A stretch of DNA of 20,903 nucleotides from positions 1 to 20,903 of the IMG/VR virus record IMGVR_UViG_3300043446_003847; one strand, 5' to 3'. Made by a program: the position numbers and the translations under genes. Source of the stretch: a virus. The notes beneath the pieces were generated by a model. It did not search any database and had not been told where the DNA came from. It was given only the letters and a program-made list of their open reading frames with translations. This document shows, in pieces, positions 15,575-20,903 of this stretch. Position 1 is the stretch's first letter. Each line of letters opens with the position of its first letter.

Positions 15575-16129
15575 ATGAGTCGATCGACGGTGCAGGGCAG
15601 CGTAGCCCGAATGGATCTTGGTCAGGGCTCGGTGGCCCCTGGTGTCGTGTCGCTTGGCACGCAGCCCGGAGACATTCGCGTCGGGATCTTCTATTCCGGA
15701 GGGTCGCCCGCGTTCTCGCTGCTCATTGATGGAGATCCGACGCCTGTCGTTCTGTCGGCCGGTCCTGCCGCCGGTGAGACGTGGCGCGACGTTGAACTGG
15801 TCTTCATCTTTGGCGGCGGCACGTCGCTTCCTTCCGACGGTATCGGTTGCAGCGCGACGGCGTTTGCGAGCGGAATCGGAATCAACGTGCGCGGCACGTC
15901 GTTCGGTCCGCTCTCTCCGCGCACGAACGCGGATTTCGCTTCAATCTGCGATGCTACCCGCGTTCTCAACTTTACCGACCCGTGGAGCGTGACCTACACC
16001 CTCAAGGTTGCGGCCGTGCTCGATGGTGATGCAAGCGACAAGATTGAGCTCACCATCAGCGAGGACGCCACCACGCTGACCTCGCTGGAACAGGCGACCC
16101 CTGTCCTTCGCTACCGAGTCGTCGGCTAA
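15575..16129 (+). CDS. small beta-rich protein, possible tail-tip accessory or receptor-binding protein
   Basis: I do not recognise this 184-residue protein. It is rich in Gly, Ser, Thr and Val and probably all-beta: GDIRVGIFYSGGSPAFSLLIDG, VELVFIFGGG, WSVTYTLKVAAVLDG and the C-terminal PVLRYRVVG are clear strands. There is no signal peptide, membrane segment or catalytic motif. It is the last gene before the membrane/lysis cluster and follows the hub gene, so a tail-tip or fibre-associated role is plausible. It has its own promoter-like cassette, which suggests that independent or abundant expression matters. The ATG at 15575 has GAGG five bases upstream, and the next reading frame starts in a TAATG. 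Confidence 0.5.
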   Translation: MSRSTVQGSVARMDLGQGSVAPGVVSLGTQPGDIRVGIFYSGGSPAFSLLIDGDPTPVVLSAGPAAGETWRDVELVFIFGGGTSLPSDGIGCSATAFASGIGINVRGTSFGPLSPRTNADFASICDATRVLNFTDPWSVTYTLKVAAVLDGDASDKIELTISEDATTLTSLEQATPVLRYRVVG

Positions 16130-16148
16130 TGTTCGACGGGTCGCCTAT

Positions 16149-16592
16149 GTGCGGCGTGCCGTCGTGAGTCGGCATCCTGTTTCGTCGTTTCCGGTGTCGC
16201 TGCTGCCGGAAACCGACGACGTCGTTCTCGCGCCGGACGAACGCACAGACGAGCGCCCGACCTACGTCACGCCCTCGGATTTGGATTCCGCCCTGGCACC
16301 CATTCGCGCCGCAATCGCCGACGTCCTCGACCACGTTGGACCGACGGCCCAGCGGCACCGTGCTCGCCGCGAGGCCGCGCTGCTCGCGTCCGTGATCGTC
16401 GGCATCGGCTGCTTCGGACTTGGCGCGCTCGACTTGCAGGGCGCGTCCGACCTCACCATCGGCATCCTCGGCGGACTGATTCTGGCGGCTGTCGTCGCCG
16501 TCGTCGCCGTGCTAGGCCGAGTTCACGTCACCGCAAGCGCACCCGGCGTGAGCATCGGGGCTGGCGGTTCAACCTCGGAGAGTACCCCGTGA
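16149..16592 (+). CDS. two-helix membrane protein, holin candidate
   Basis: The product (147 residues from GTG 16149) has a soluble N-terminal half with an acidic, Pro-rich stretch and a short amphipathic helix (DSALAPIRAAIADVLDHV). Two strong membrane helices follow (about 85-102 and 107-127, for example LLASVIVGIGCFGLGALDL and IGILGGLILAAVVAVVAVLG), separated by a short polar turn. The tail is short and Gly/Ser-rich. Two transmembrane helices close to an endolysin gene suggest a holin, though the long N-terminal domain is atypical. The start is uncertain: GTG at 16164 (142 residues) would overlap a 12-codon mini-frame, and neither start has a strong Shine-Dalgarno. The stop overlaps the next GTG (GTGA). 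Confidence 0.55.
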   Translation: MRRAVVSRHPVSSFPVSLLPETDDVVLAPDERTDERPTYVTPSDLDSALAPIRAAIADVLDHVGPTAQRHRARREAALLASVIVGIGCFGLGALDLQGASDLTIGILGGLILAAVVAVVAVLGRVHVTASAPGVSIGAGGSTSESTP

Positions 16593-16780
16593 AGGCACGA
16601 GTCATCGTCATCCTGCTCGCCGCCGCCATTTCGATGGTGTCGGCGTTCTACGCCGTCAAGCGCAACGACCAAGAGCAGGCCGCGAAGCAGGCCCAGCAGG
16701 CGGTCGAGTTGATCCAGAAGGCTGCGGCCCTCGACTCCGACGCTCCGGACACCGACGTCGCGGACACGGTGCAGCGATGA
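16589..16780 (+). CDS. small membrane-anchored coiled-coil protein, i-spanin-like
   Basis: The 63-residue protein starts at a coupled GTG. Residues 4-22 form a hydrophobic N-terminal membrane anchor or signal (RVIVILLAAAISMVSAFYA) followed by the basic VKR. Residues about 26-48 are a Gln/Ala/Glu amphipathic helix (QEQAAKQAQQAVELIQKAAA) able to form a coiled coil, and the tail is acidic. This layout resembles a small inner-membrane spanin, but it is shorter than typical Rz proteins and no lipoprotein partner was found. A holin-accessory or pinholin role is possible too. It is linked to both neighbours by start-stop overlaps. Confidence 0.45.
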   Translation: MKARVIVILLAAAISMVSAFYAVKRNDQEQAAKQAQQAVELIQKAAALDSDAPDTDVADTVQR

Positions 16781-17082
16781 TCAAGCCGCTTGAGCTGCTG
16801 CTCTACCTCCGTGGCCTCGGCGGCGACCTCATCGACGGTGCCGACGCTTTCCCCGGCCTGCTCGCGTTGTACTGTGTCGTTGGCGAGCCCGATGGTCCGA
16901 CGCTCGCCGCGCTGGACATCGACTTCCGGATCTGCGTCAAGGCCGGATGGATCGCGCAGTACCAGCACGCGAGCGGGATGCAGATCCACGTCCGTCCGGC
17001 CGGTCACGCCATGTGCGCCGTGCTCGATGCCGTGGACGATGAGATTCAAGCGAACGCGCCGACGCCCTACGGCGACGTCTGA
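16777..17082 (+). CDS. unrecognised 101-residue protein in the lysis cluster
   Basis: The protein begins at an ATG in an ATGA overlap and ends in a TGATG overlap, so it is part of the coupled string. The N-terminus is moderately hydrophobic (IKPLELLLYLRGLGGDL), followed by FPGLLALYCVVG. The middle has DIDFRICVKAGWIAQYQHASG and MQIHVRPAGHAMCAVLDAV, suggesting a small alpha-beta domain. It contains three cysteines. There is no obvious transmembrane helix and no known motif. Its place among membrane proteins and endolysin is the only clue to function. Confidence 0.5.
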   Translation: MIKPLELLLYLRGLGGDLIDGADAFPGLLALYCVVGEPDGPTLAALDIDFRICVKAGWIAQYQHASGMQIHVRPAGHAMCAVLDAVDDEIQANAPTPYGDV

Positions 17083-17195
17083 TGTCCGAGCTCGACGGCG
17101 TTCTGATCGTCTGCCTAGGCGTGCTACTATGGTGGTCGAGCGGCATGATCGCGGGGTTCATCGGCGCGATCGTCGCATGGTGGTGGAATCCGTGA
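17082..17195 (+). CDS. 37-residue hydrophobic membrane peptide
   Basis: A short frame runs from an ATG overlapping the previous TGA to a TGA that overlaps the GTG of the endolysin, so it fills the gap exactly. The peptide has a charged N-terminus (MSELDG), a hydrophobic helix (VLIVCLGVLLWWSSG), a second hydrophobic stretch (MIAGFIGAIVAW) and ends in WWWNP. This is a membrane protein of one long or two short helices, rich in tryptophan. A small holin or pinholin is the most natural suggestion given the adjacent endolysin. Perfect start-stop coupling on both sides is the main argument that it is real. Confidence 0.55.
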   Translation: MSELDGVLIVCLGVLLWWSSGMIAGFIGAIVAWWWNP

Positions 17196-17656
17196 GCCTG
17201 TCGCCCCACTTTGCCGCAGCCGAACTTGGCGTCAGCGCCGACACGCCCGCCGCGCACGTCGAGGCCCTGCGTCACGTCTGCCGCGACCTCCTCGAGCCGA
17301 TCCGCGCTCACGTCGGCGGCCCGATGCGCATCAACGACCTGCGCGCCGGCCTGACCATGCGCGGCTGGCGTCCGTCGGCCTCGGTCGGGTCCGCCACGTC
17401 GCAGCACCTGAAGGGCGAAGCGGCCGACTTCGACCTGTACGGCGCGGACCTCGAACCCGTGTGGCGCTGGATCGCCTGGGAGTCGGGCCTCCGCTTCGGC
17501 CAGCTCATCATCGAGCGCCGCCGCCCGGGGACGTGGTCGTGGATCCACGTCTCGCTGGGGGCCCCGTGGCGCGACCCGAGCCGGTGCCAGCAGGTGATGT
17601 GCTCGCCGGACGGCAAGACGTACCGGCGGATGCAGAAGGGCGAGGCGCTGCCGTGA
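17192..17656 (+). CDS. M15-family peptidase, endolysin
   Basis: The 154-residue protein matches zinc D,D-carboxypeptidase-like peptidases (Peptidase_M15_3 type), used by many phages to cut peptidoglycan cross-links. Predicted zinc ligands are His72 and Asp79 in SQHLKGEAADFD and His119 in WSWIHVSL. Glu108 in FGQLIIER is a candidate catalytic residue. The N-terminus LSPHFAAAELG is typical of this group. There is no signal peptide or separate cell-wall-binding domain, so export would need a holin. The GTG at 17192 overlaps the preceding stop (GTGA). An in-frame ATG at 17177 (159 residues) is an alternative. The stop overlaps the next GTG. Confidence 0.85.
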   Translation: MSLSPHFAAAELGVSADTPAAHVEALRHVCRDLLEPIRAHVGGPMRINDLRAGLTMRGWRPSASVGSATSQHLKGEAADFDLYGADLEPVWRWIAWESGLRFGQLIIERRRPGTWSWIHVSLGAPWRDPSRCQQVMCSPDGKTYRRMQKGEALP

Positions 17657-17913
17657 GCGGCCCGCTCGACCTCGTGGGCGAGGTGGTCGGCCTCGGCACC
17701 GCGATCGCCAAGGCCGCCGACCGCCCCGACGACGTGCAGCGCGCCGCCTTCATCGGCCGCGCGTCGGGCCGGCTCCAGTGGGCGATCGACGTCTACGGCG
17801 CCGCGAGGCACCCCGGCCGCCGTCGTGAGGCCGCCCGCATCGGAGCCAGGTGGGCCGCCGCGCTTCGGTCGCTGGGCGAGCCCGTGCCGCCGCTGCCGTG
17901 GGTGCGCGGGTGA
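17653..17913 (+). CDS. unrecognised 86-residue protein downstream of endolysin
   Basis: The frame begins at a GTG overlapping the endolysin stop (GTGA) and ends in another GTGA overlap. The product is helical, with a hydrophobic N-terminus (LDLVGEVVGLGTAIAKAAD) and a basic second half (YGAARHPGRRREAARIGARW), finishing in a Pro-rich PVPPLPWVRG. No known motif is visible. The first helix is only weakly hydrophobic, so membrane association is uncertain. Confidence 0.5.
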   Translation: MSGPLDLVGEVVGLGTAIAKAADRPDDVQRAAFIGRASGRLQWAIDVYGAARHPGRRREAARIGARWAAALRSLGEPVPPLPWVRG

Positions 17914-18092
17914 CGATCGGCCGCGGCCTCGTGGACGACCTCACTGCGGCGCAGCGCCGCACCATCCTCCGCCGCCTGCTCGACAGGCTGGCCGAGACGT
18001 CCGAGACGACCGAGGCGGGCCGCCATCGCGCGGCGACGCTCCGGGCGCAGATCCAGCGACAGCGCGACGAGATCGCGCGCATGGAGGGCTGA
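17910..18092 (+). CDS. small helical protein, 60 residues
   Basis: It starts at a GTG in a GTGA overlap and ends in TGATG with the next gene. The sequence is a highly charged helix (AAQRRTILRRLLDRLAETSE, then HRAATLRAQIQRQRDEIARM) likely to form a coiled coil. It has no cysteine and no hydrophobic segment. It is not recognised. Coupling on both sides supports it being a real gene. Confidence 0.5.
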   Translation: MTIGRGLVDDLTAAQRRTILRRLLDRLAETSETTEAGRHRAATLRAQIQRQRDEIARMEG

Positions 18093-18100
18093 TGGCGTTC
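18083..18100 (+). repeat. duplicated translation-start block, copy 1
   Basis: The 18 bases from GGAGG through the first two codons after the ATG match 18340-18357 at 17 of 18 positions. Both copies contain the end of one gene and the start of the next, giving the same N-terminal Met-Ala-Phe. Confidence 0.65.
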
Positions 18101-18349
18101 GATGCCATGCGCGCGCTCGACAGGATGCTGGAGGCCGACTCCGTGGACTGCGGCGACGAGGACTCCTGTGCCCCCGATGCGGCCGTGCTGGTGCTGGTCT
18201 GCGGCGACGACGCCGACGACTACGTGCTGGTGAAGGCCGACGATGAGGACGAGGCGGACGCGGCCATGCGGATCGCCGCGGAACGACTGGCGGCGGCGAT
18301 CGGCTGCGCGCTGGTGCCGCTGGCGAGCAACGACGAAGCGGAGGCCTGA
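18092..18349 (+). CDS. acidic 85-residue protein
   Basis: The ATG at 18092 has GGAGG five bases upstream, inside the end of the previous gene. The product is strongly acidic (Asp and Glu throughout, for example CGDDADDYVLVKADDEDEADA) with a helical C-terminus (AAMRIAAERLAAAIGCALVPL). Very acidic small phage proteins sometimes mimic DNA or bind host proteins, but nothing here shows that. The stop overlaps the metallophosphoesterase ATG. An 18-base start-site block is repeated with one mismatch at the next gene. Confidence 0.5.
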   Translation: MAFDAMRALDRMLEADSVDCGDEDSCAPDAAVLVLVCGDDADDYVLVKADDEDEADAAMRIAAERLAAAIGCALVPLASNDEAEA

Positions 18350-18357
18350 TGGCGTTC
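18340..18357 (+). repeat. duplicated translation-start block, copy 2
   Basis: Second copy of the start block, at the metallophosphoesterase gene; the single difference is C for G after GGAGG. Confidence 0.65.
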
Positions 18358-19590
18358 AACGGCAGAGGCATCCCGGCGGACGAGCTTGTCGAGCTGCTCG
18401 CCGGCTACGCGGCCGGGTGGGACGGTCTGCTCACCCCGAGCGGCGGCGAGCTCGCGCGCTACATCGCGGACGCCTGCGGGCGGCCCGAGCTCGACACGAT
18501 CGCGGTCGGCAACCGGGCGCGGCGCGAGTTCGTGCGGATCTACGGCGAGGGCAACCGCCACCGGCCACGGACCCTGGACAAAGGTGTCGGTGCTCTGTCG
18601 CAAGTTGTGCGCGGTTTGTCCGAACCACACCAGTCGCCCCACCAGTCGCCCCCCCAGTCGCGCGCCGAGCTGCCCGATCTCGATCGGTGGGACGAGCCGG
18701 CCCGCCCGCGCATCCGCGACCCGTGGCGCGTCGAGCCGCAGCCTCCGCCCGACGACGAGGCGGAGATGCTGCGCCGGTGGCGCGAGGACCACCACCGCGA
18801 CCGCCAGCGGTGGGCCACGAACACCGGGCCCCGCGTGTTTGAGCACCACGACGCGCTGCCCATCGGCCTCACGCTGTTCGGTGACCAGCATGTGGACGAC
18901 GACGGCTGCGACGTCGACGCGCTCGTGCGCCACGTCAGCACGGTCGCGGTCACGCCCGGCCTGTACGGCGTCAACCTCGGGGACGTGACCAACAACTGGA
19001 CGGGCAAGCTCGCGCACCTGTGGGGCCACCAGTCCACGACGCACGAGGAGGCCGCCCGCCGCGCCTCGTGGTTGATGCGCTCGATCCCGTGGCTGTGCGT
19101 CGTGTCGGGCAACCACGACGACTGGAGCGACGGCACGCTACGCCTCGCGATGGTGGAGCGCGGGCCGCTGCACTTCGCGAAGGTCGAGGCGCGGCTGGAG
19201 TTCCGCATCGGGGACGCGCCGCCGATCCGCCTCGTCGCCCGCCACCAGTTCAAGGGCTCGTCCATGTGGAACGCCGGCCACGCGCTGAAGAAGGAGGCCG
19301 TCATGGGCGACGGCTGGGGCGACGTCTACGTCCAGGGCCACCACCACGACAGCCACGTCATGACGGAGGAGCGTCCCGACGGTCGCCGCGTGTGGACCGT
19401 CAAGGCACGCGGGTTCAAGCACTTCGACAGCTACGCGCACCGGCTCCAGTTCCACGACCACCAGCACGGCCACGCGCCGACGCTCGTGCTCGACCCGATG
19501 GGCCCGCCGGCCGACCGGGTGCGCGTCGTGTTCGACGTGGAGGAGGCCGCCGCGATGGTGGGGTGGCTTCGACAGCGCCGGGCCGCGTAG
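18349..19590 (+). CDS. calcineurin-like metallophosphoesterase
   Basis: The 413-residue protein carries the metallophosphoesterase signature in its second half: GDQH (Asp179, His181), GD (Asp212 in NLGDVTNNW), GNHD (Asn255, His256, Asp257) and GHHH (His331, His333). These residues bind two metals and hydrolyse phosphoesters in nucleases, phosphatases and cyclic-nucleotide esterases; the substrate cannot be read from sequence. Residues 1-75 are a separate helical domain with a possible helix-turn-helix (GGELARYIADACGRPELDTI). A disordered Pro/Gln linker (about 93-106) comes from a 12-base tandem repeat. A nuclease acting on DNA is possible, given the N-terminal domain. It is the last gene of the coupled string, and its stop is followed at once by a strong hairpin. 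Confidence 0.85.
   Translation: MAFNGRGIPADELVELLAGYAAGWDGLLTPSGGELARYIADACGRPELDTIAVGNRARREFVRIYGEGNRHRPRTLDKGVGALSQVVRGLSEPHQSPHQSPPQSRAELPDLDRWDEPARPRIRDPWRVEPQPPPDDEAEMLRRWREDHHRDRQRWATNTGPRVFEHHDALPIGLTLFGDQHVDDDGCDVDALVRHVSTVAVTPGLYGVNLGDVTNNWTGKLAHLWGHQSTTHEEAARRASWLMRSIPWLCVVSGNHDDWSDGTLRLAMVERGPLHFAKVEARLEFRIGDAPPIRLVARHQFKGSSMWNAGHALKKEAVMGDGWGDVYVQGHHHDSHVMTEERPDGRRVWTVKARGFKHFDSYAHRLQFHDHQHGHAPTLVLDPMGPPADRVRVVFDVEEAAAMVGWLRQRRAA
18628..18660 (+). repeat. 12-base tandem repeat in the linker of the metallophosphoesterase
   Basis: CACCAGTCGCCC occurs twice in tandem (18628-18639 and 18640-18651), followed by a degenerate third unit. It encodes repeated His-Gln-Ser-Pro in the disordered linker between the N-terminal domain and the enzyme domain. 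Unit-number variation here would stay in frame. Confidence 0.8.
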
Positions 19591-19621
19591 CACGGATCGA
19601 AACCCAAGCTTTCGATCCGTG
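19591..19621 (+). terminator. hairpin ending the plus-strand operon
   Basis: A perfect 12-bp stem (CACGGATCGAAA and TTTCGATCCGTG) with a 7-base loop begins on the base after the metallophosphoesterase stop. There is no T-run after it, so termination may be inefficient in vitro, but position and perfection argue for an end-of-operon structure. Confidence 0.7.
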
Positions 19622-19639
19622 CGGACGGTTACCGTCCGC
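19621..19639. repeat. 19-base near-perfect palindrome
   Basis: GCGGACGGT-T-ACCGTCCGC is a 9+1+9 dyad immediately abutting the preceding hairpin. As RNA it could form a hairpin with a 3- or 5-base loop. As DNA it has the symmetry of a dimeric repressor site. No promoter is visible next to it. Confidence 0.6.
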
Positions 19640-19669
19640 CGGCCGGATGCTGGTCATCCACAACGAAAC

Positions 19670-19700
19670 CGCCCCGCCACGGACCACCCGTGACGGGGCG
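19670..19700 (-). terminator. bidirectional hairpin, probable terminator of the minus-strand operon
   Basis: A 13-bp stem with one C-A mismatch (CGCCCCGCCACGG and CCGTGACGGGGCG) closes a 5-base loop, ACCAC. Read on the minus strand it is followed by GTTTCGTT, a modest T-rich tail, so it suits transcription arriving from the convergent operon. Confidence 0.65.
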
Positions 19701-19738
19701 TCGTGCCGCGTCCCTCCGACGATGGGCGCGCGGCAACC

Positions 19739-19763
19739 AACCTGTAAGGGCGGCTTACAGGTT
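19739..19763 (-). terminator. hairpin at the end of the minus-strand operon
   Basis: A perfect 10-bp stem (AACCTGTAAG and CTTACAGGTT) with loop GGCGG overlaps the stop codon of the last minus-strand gene by one base. It lacks a T-run on either strand and may act together with the larger hairpin 39 bases further on. Confidence 0.6.
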
Positions 19764-20146
19764 CACGCCCACCGCCTCGCGACAGCCGCCAGCCGCTCGA
19801 CGGCCGTCCAGTCCGCCGACTCCGGCATGAGCGTGGCCGCCTGGATCGCGCCCGCGAGGTCCCACGCGAGGTGGGCACGGAGGTCCCGCAGCGCGGCGCG
19901 GAGCGTGCGGTGGGTGCCGCGCGGTCGCCAGTACAGGTTCACGCCGGTGCCCCACACGATCGAGGCGTTCCACCCGCCTGCGACCGGCCACGCCATGATG
20001 CGGACGACGCGGACGGGCCCGCCGTCGTGATGCTCGGGAAGGTAGCCAAGCAGGCCGCCGGTCGGTCCCGGCGCGGCCCCGCGCTCGTCCCATTCGACGG
20101 CCTGCCACTCGTCGCGGGCGACGCGGAGGATGGTGCTGGCGTTCAT
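19763..20146 (-). CDS. unrecognised 127-residue protein, last gene of minus operon
   Basis: The ATG at 20146 is preceded by GGAGGTG (20152-20158 on the complement), and the preceding gene's TGA overlaps it (ATGA). The protein starts with a helix (TILRVARDEWQAVEWDERG), then a Gly-rich turn and strands (VRVVRIMAWPVAGGWNASIVWG). The second half is helical and basic (HRTLRAALRDLRAHLAWDLA), ending in VERLAAVARRWA. It resembles small phage early proteins in style but matches no family I can name. The frame is open well beyond 20146, but the ribosome binding site and overlap fix the start. Confidence 0.6.
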   Translation of the reverse strand: MNASTILRVARDEWQAVEWDERGAAPGPTGGLLGYLPEHHDGGPVRVVRIMAWPVAGGWNASIVWGTGVNLYWRPRGTHRTLRAALRDLRAHLAWDLAGAIQAATLMPESADWTAVERLAAVARRWA

Positions 20147-20490
20147 GCCCCCACCTCCACCTGCGCCAGATCGTCCGCGACCGTCGTCCACCCTTCCGCC
20201 CGCGCCGACGCCACGAGGCACCGCAGCACCACGCCGACGGCGTCGACCACGTCGGGCGACTCGAAGCGCACCGCGAACGCGCGCCGCGACCCAAGGTCCG
20301 CATCCACGCGCCACGTCCCGCCGCCGGGCCTCGGCGTGCGGCGCGAGATCCAGAAGCGCAGCGGGACGATGCTTCCGCGCTCGCTGACGGGGTCGAGGCG
20401 GCCGTGGATCTGGAGCCGGACGCGGTCCCATCGGACGCCCGGGAAGCGAGCCGCGAGGGCTTCACGGGCTCGGTCGTACTGGTCAGCCAC
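20143..20490 (-). CDS. unrecognised 115-residue protein, minus operon
   Basis: It begins at a GTG with a strong GAGGAGGTGA upstream. The protein has an N-terminal helix (DQYDRAREALAARFPGV), then strands (RVRLQIHGRL, IVPLRFWISRR, WRVDADLGSRRAFAVRFES) and a C-terminal helix (VVDAVGVVLRCLVASARAEG) with an acidic end. The alpha-beta-alpha order suggests a compact globular domain. There is no known motif. The start overlaps the preceding gene by eight bases, and the stop overlaps the next ATG, so the three complete minus-strand genes form one coupled operon. Confidence 0.6.
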   Translation of the reverse strand: MADQYDRAREALAARFPGVRWDRVRLQIHGRLDPVSERGSIVPLRFWISRRTPRPGGGTWRVDADLGSRRAFAVRFESPDVVDAVGVVLRCLVASARAEGWTTVADDLAQVEVGA

Positions 20491-20791
20491 GGGTCACCTC
20501 CTCGCGCAGCATCCCGAAGGCACGCCGCCGGATCTCGCGCGCGAGGTCTCCGGCCCACCCGCACGCGGGGCTGTCGGCGTCCGCGATGTCGAGCAGGTCA
20601 GCGGCGCACAGGAGGGCCGCCGGAGCATCCTCCGCGCCCGACACCGCGCCAGAACCGAGGTCGATCGCGTTGGCCGCGACGTCGCAGCACGGGAGGCCGC
20701 AGTCCTCCGCGATCAGCCGCAGCGGGTTCACCAGCATAGCGGCCATGCGCCGCCCGTGGGTGGCGCGGTAATCGTCAAAATCGTCAGCCAA
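20483..20791 (-). CDS. unrecognised 102-residue protein with TTG start, minus operon
   Basis: Two consecutive TTG codons (20794 and 20791) are possible starts. I choose 20791 because its spacing from GGAGGTG (complement of 20796-20802) equals that of the next gene, and it gives the same MAD N-terminus. The protein is helical and acidic at the N-terminus (DDFDDYRATHGRR). It has a Cys-containing segment (EDCGLPCCDVAANAIDLG), a hydrophobic helix (APAALLCAADLLDIADADSP) and a basic C-terminus (REIRRRAFGMLREEVTRG). The four cysteines are not arranged as an obvious zinc finger. Function unknown. Confidence 0.55.
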   Translation of the reverse strand: MADDFDDYRATHGRRMAAMLVNPLRLIAEDCGLPCCDVAANAIDLGSGAVSGAEDAPAALLCAADLLDIADADSPACGWAGDLAREIRRRAFGMLREEVTRG

Positions 20792-20903
20792 CAAGCACCT
20801 CCGCGACGTCGAAGCCGGCCGCGCGCCAACTCTTGATGCAGGCTGCGGCGGTGCTCGGCGTTCCCTGCCAGATCACGAAGCCGGCCACATAAGCGGCCGG
20901 CCG
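20784..20903 (-). CDS. partial unrecognised protein running off the right edge
   Basis: The complement of the last 120 bases is an open frame of 39 codons ending in TGA, overlapping the TTG start of the next gene by eight bases, exactly as the next pair does. The visible part includes YVAGFVIWQGTPSTAAACIK and then AAGFDVAEVLVG, a strand-helix-strand pattern. A GTG lies at 20888 but its reality as a start cannot be judged here. An inverted repeat (GCCGGCC and GGCCGGC, 20880-20886 and 20895-20901) lies inside it. Confidence 0.45.
   Translation of the reverse strand, partial: RPAAYVAGFVIWQGTPSTAAACIKSWRAAGFDVAEVLVG

Noticed and set aside
19020-20030. 336-codon plus-strand frame crossing the end of the metallophosphoesterase and the hairpin block
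   Set aside because: It runs through all the inverted repeats and antisense to the minus operon with Arg/Pro-rich low-complexity sequence, and no start site is supported.
20880-20901. Inverted repeat GCCGGCC/GGCCGGC at the right edge as an attachment or terminase site
   Set aside because: It lies within an open frame, is low complexity in a GC-rich genome and the flank is not visible.
1-20903. Search for CRISPR arrays, tRNA genes, insertion sequences and defence islands
   Set aside because: No direct-repeat array with spacers, cloverleaf with a CCA-type end, transposase or known defence gene was seen on either strand.

Overview
The window is the structural (late) arm of a GC-rich tailed phage or prophage with siphovirus architecture. 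The order is the classical one: small terminase-like protein, large terminase, portal, scaffold, major capsid, connectors, tail terminator, tail tube, frameshifted tail assembly chaperones, tape measure, tail tip, lysis. No integrase, tRNA, rRNA, CRISPR array, insertion sequence or attachment site was seen. The host cannot be named. High GC, GGAGG-type Shine-Dalgarno sites and TANNNT-type -10 elements fit many high-GC bacteria. A small inner-membrane coiled-coil protein in the lysis cassette mildly favours a Gram-negative host.

Layout. 67-1991: packaging (TerS-like, TerL). 2009-5118: portal, scaffold and HK97-type major capsid protein, with no recognisable maturation protease. 5205-7125: an unrecognised protein, a two-part head-tail connector and a tail terminator-like protein. 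7155-10503: tail tube, tail assembly chaperones G and GT joined by an inferred -1 frameshift, a gp10/neck-like protein and a short tape measure. 10503-16129: a large tail protein carrying three Asp-box (sialidase/BNR) repeats, a tail hub-like protein and a small beta-rich protein. 16149-17656: membrane proteins and an M15-family peptidase endolysin. 17653-19590: small unknown genes and a calcineurin-like metallophosphoesterase. At 19591-19763 three inverted repeats separate this plus-strand block from a convergent minus-strand operon of four small unrecognised genes (19763-20903, the last running off the right edge).

Most genes are translationally coupled through ATGA, GTGA or TAATG overlaps. 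The few real gaps are informative: five carry the same element, CGGTATCCTGTC or a close variant, directly after a stop codon. In three of them it is followed at fixed spacing by a pyrimidine-purine step and a GAGG ribosome binding site. I read this as a compact phage promoter with no conserved -35 box. It would subdivide the late region into separately started units for portal, capsid, tail tube, neck/tape measure/tail tip, and the terminal tail protein. At the portal gene the same geometry places the predicted start of transcription on the A of the ATG, giving a leaderless mRNA.

The most notable points are this promoter cassette, the chaperone frameshift with no classical slippery heptamer, the Asp-box propeller in the tail-tip protein, the metallophosphoesterase in the lysis neighbourhood, and the stacked dyads between the convergent operons.
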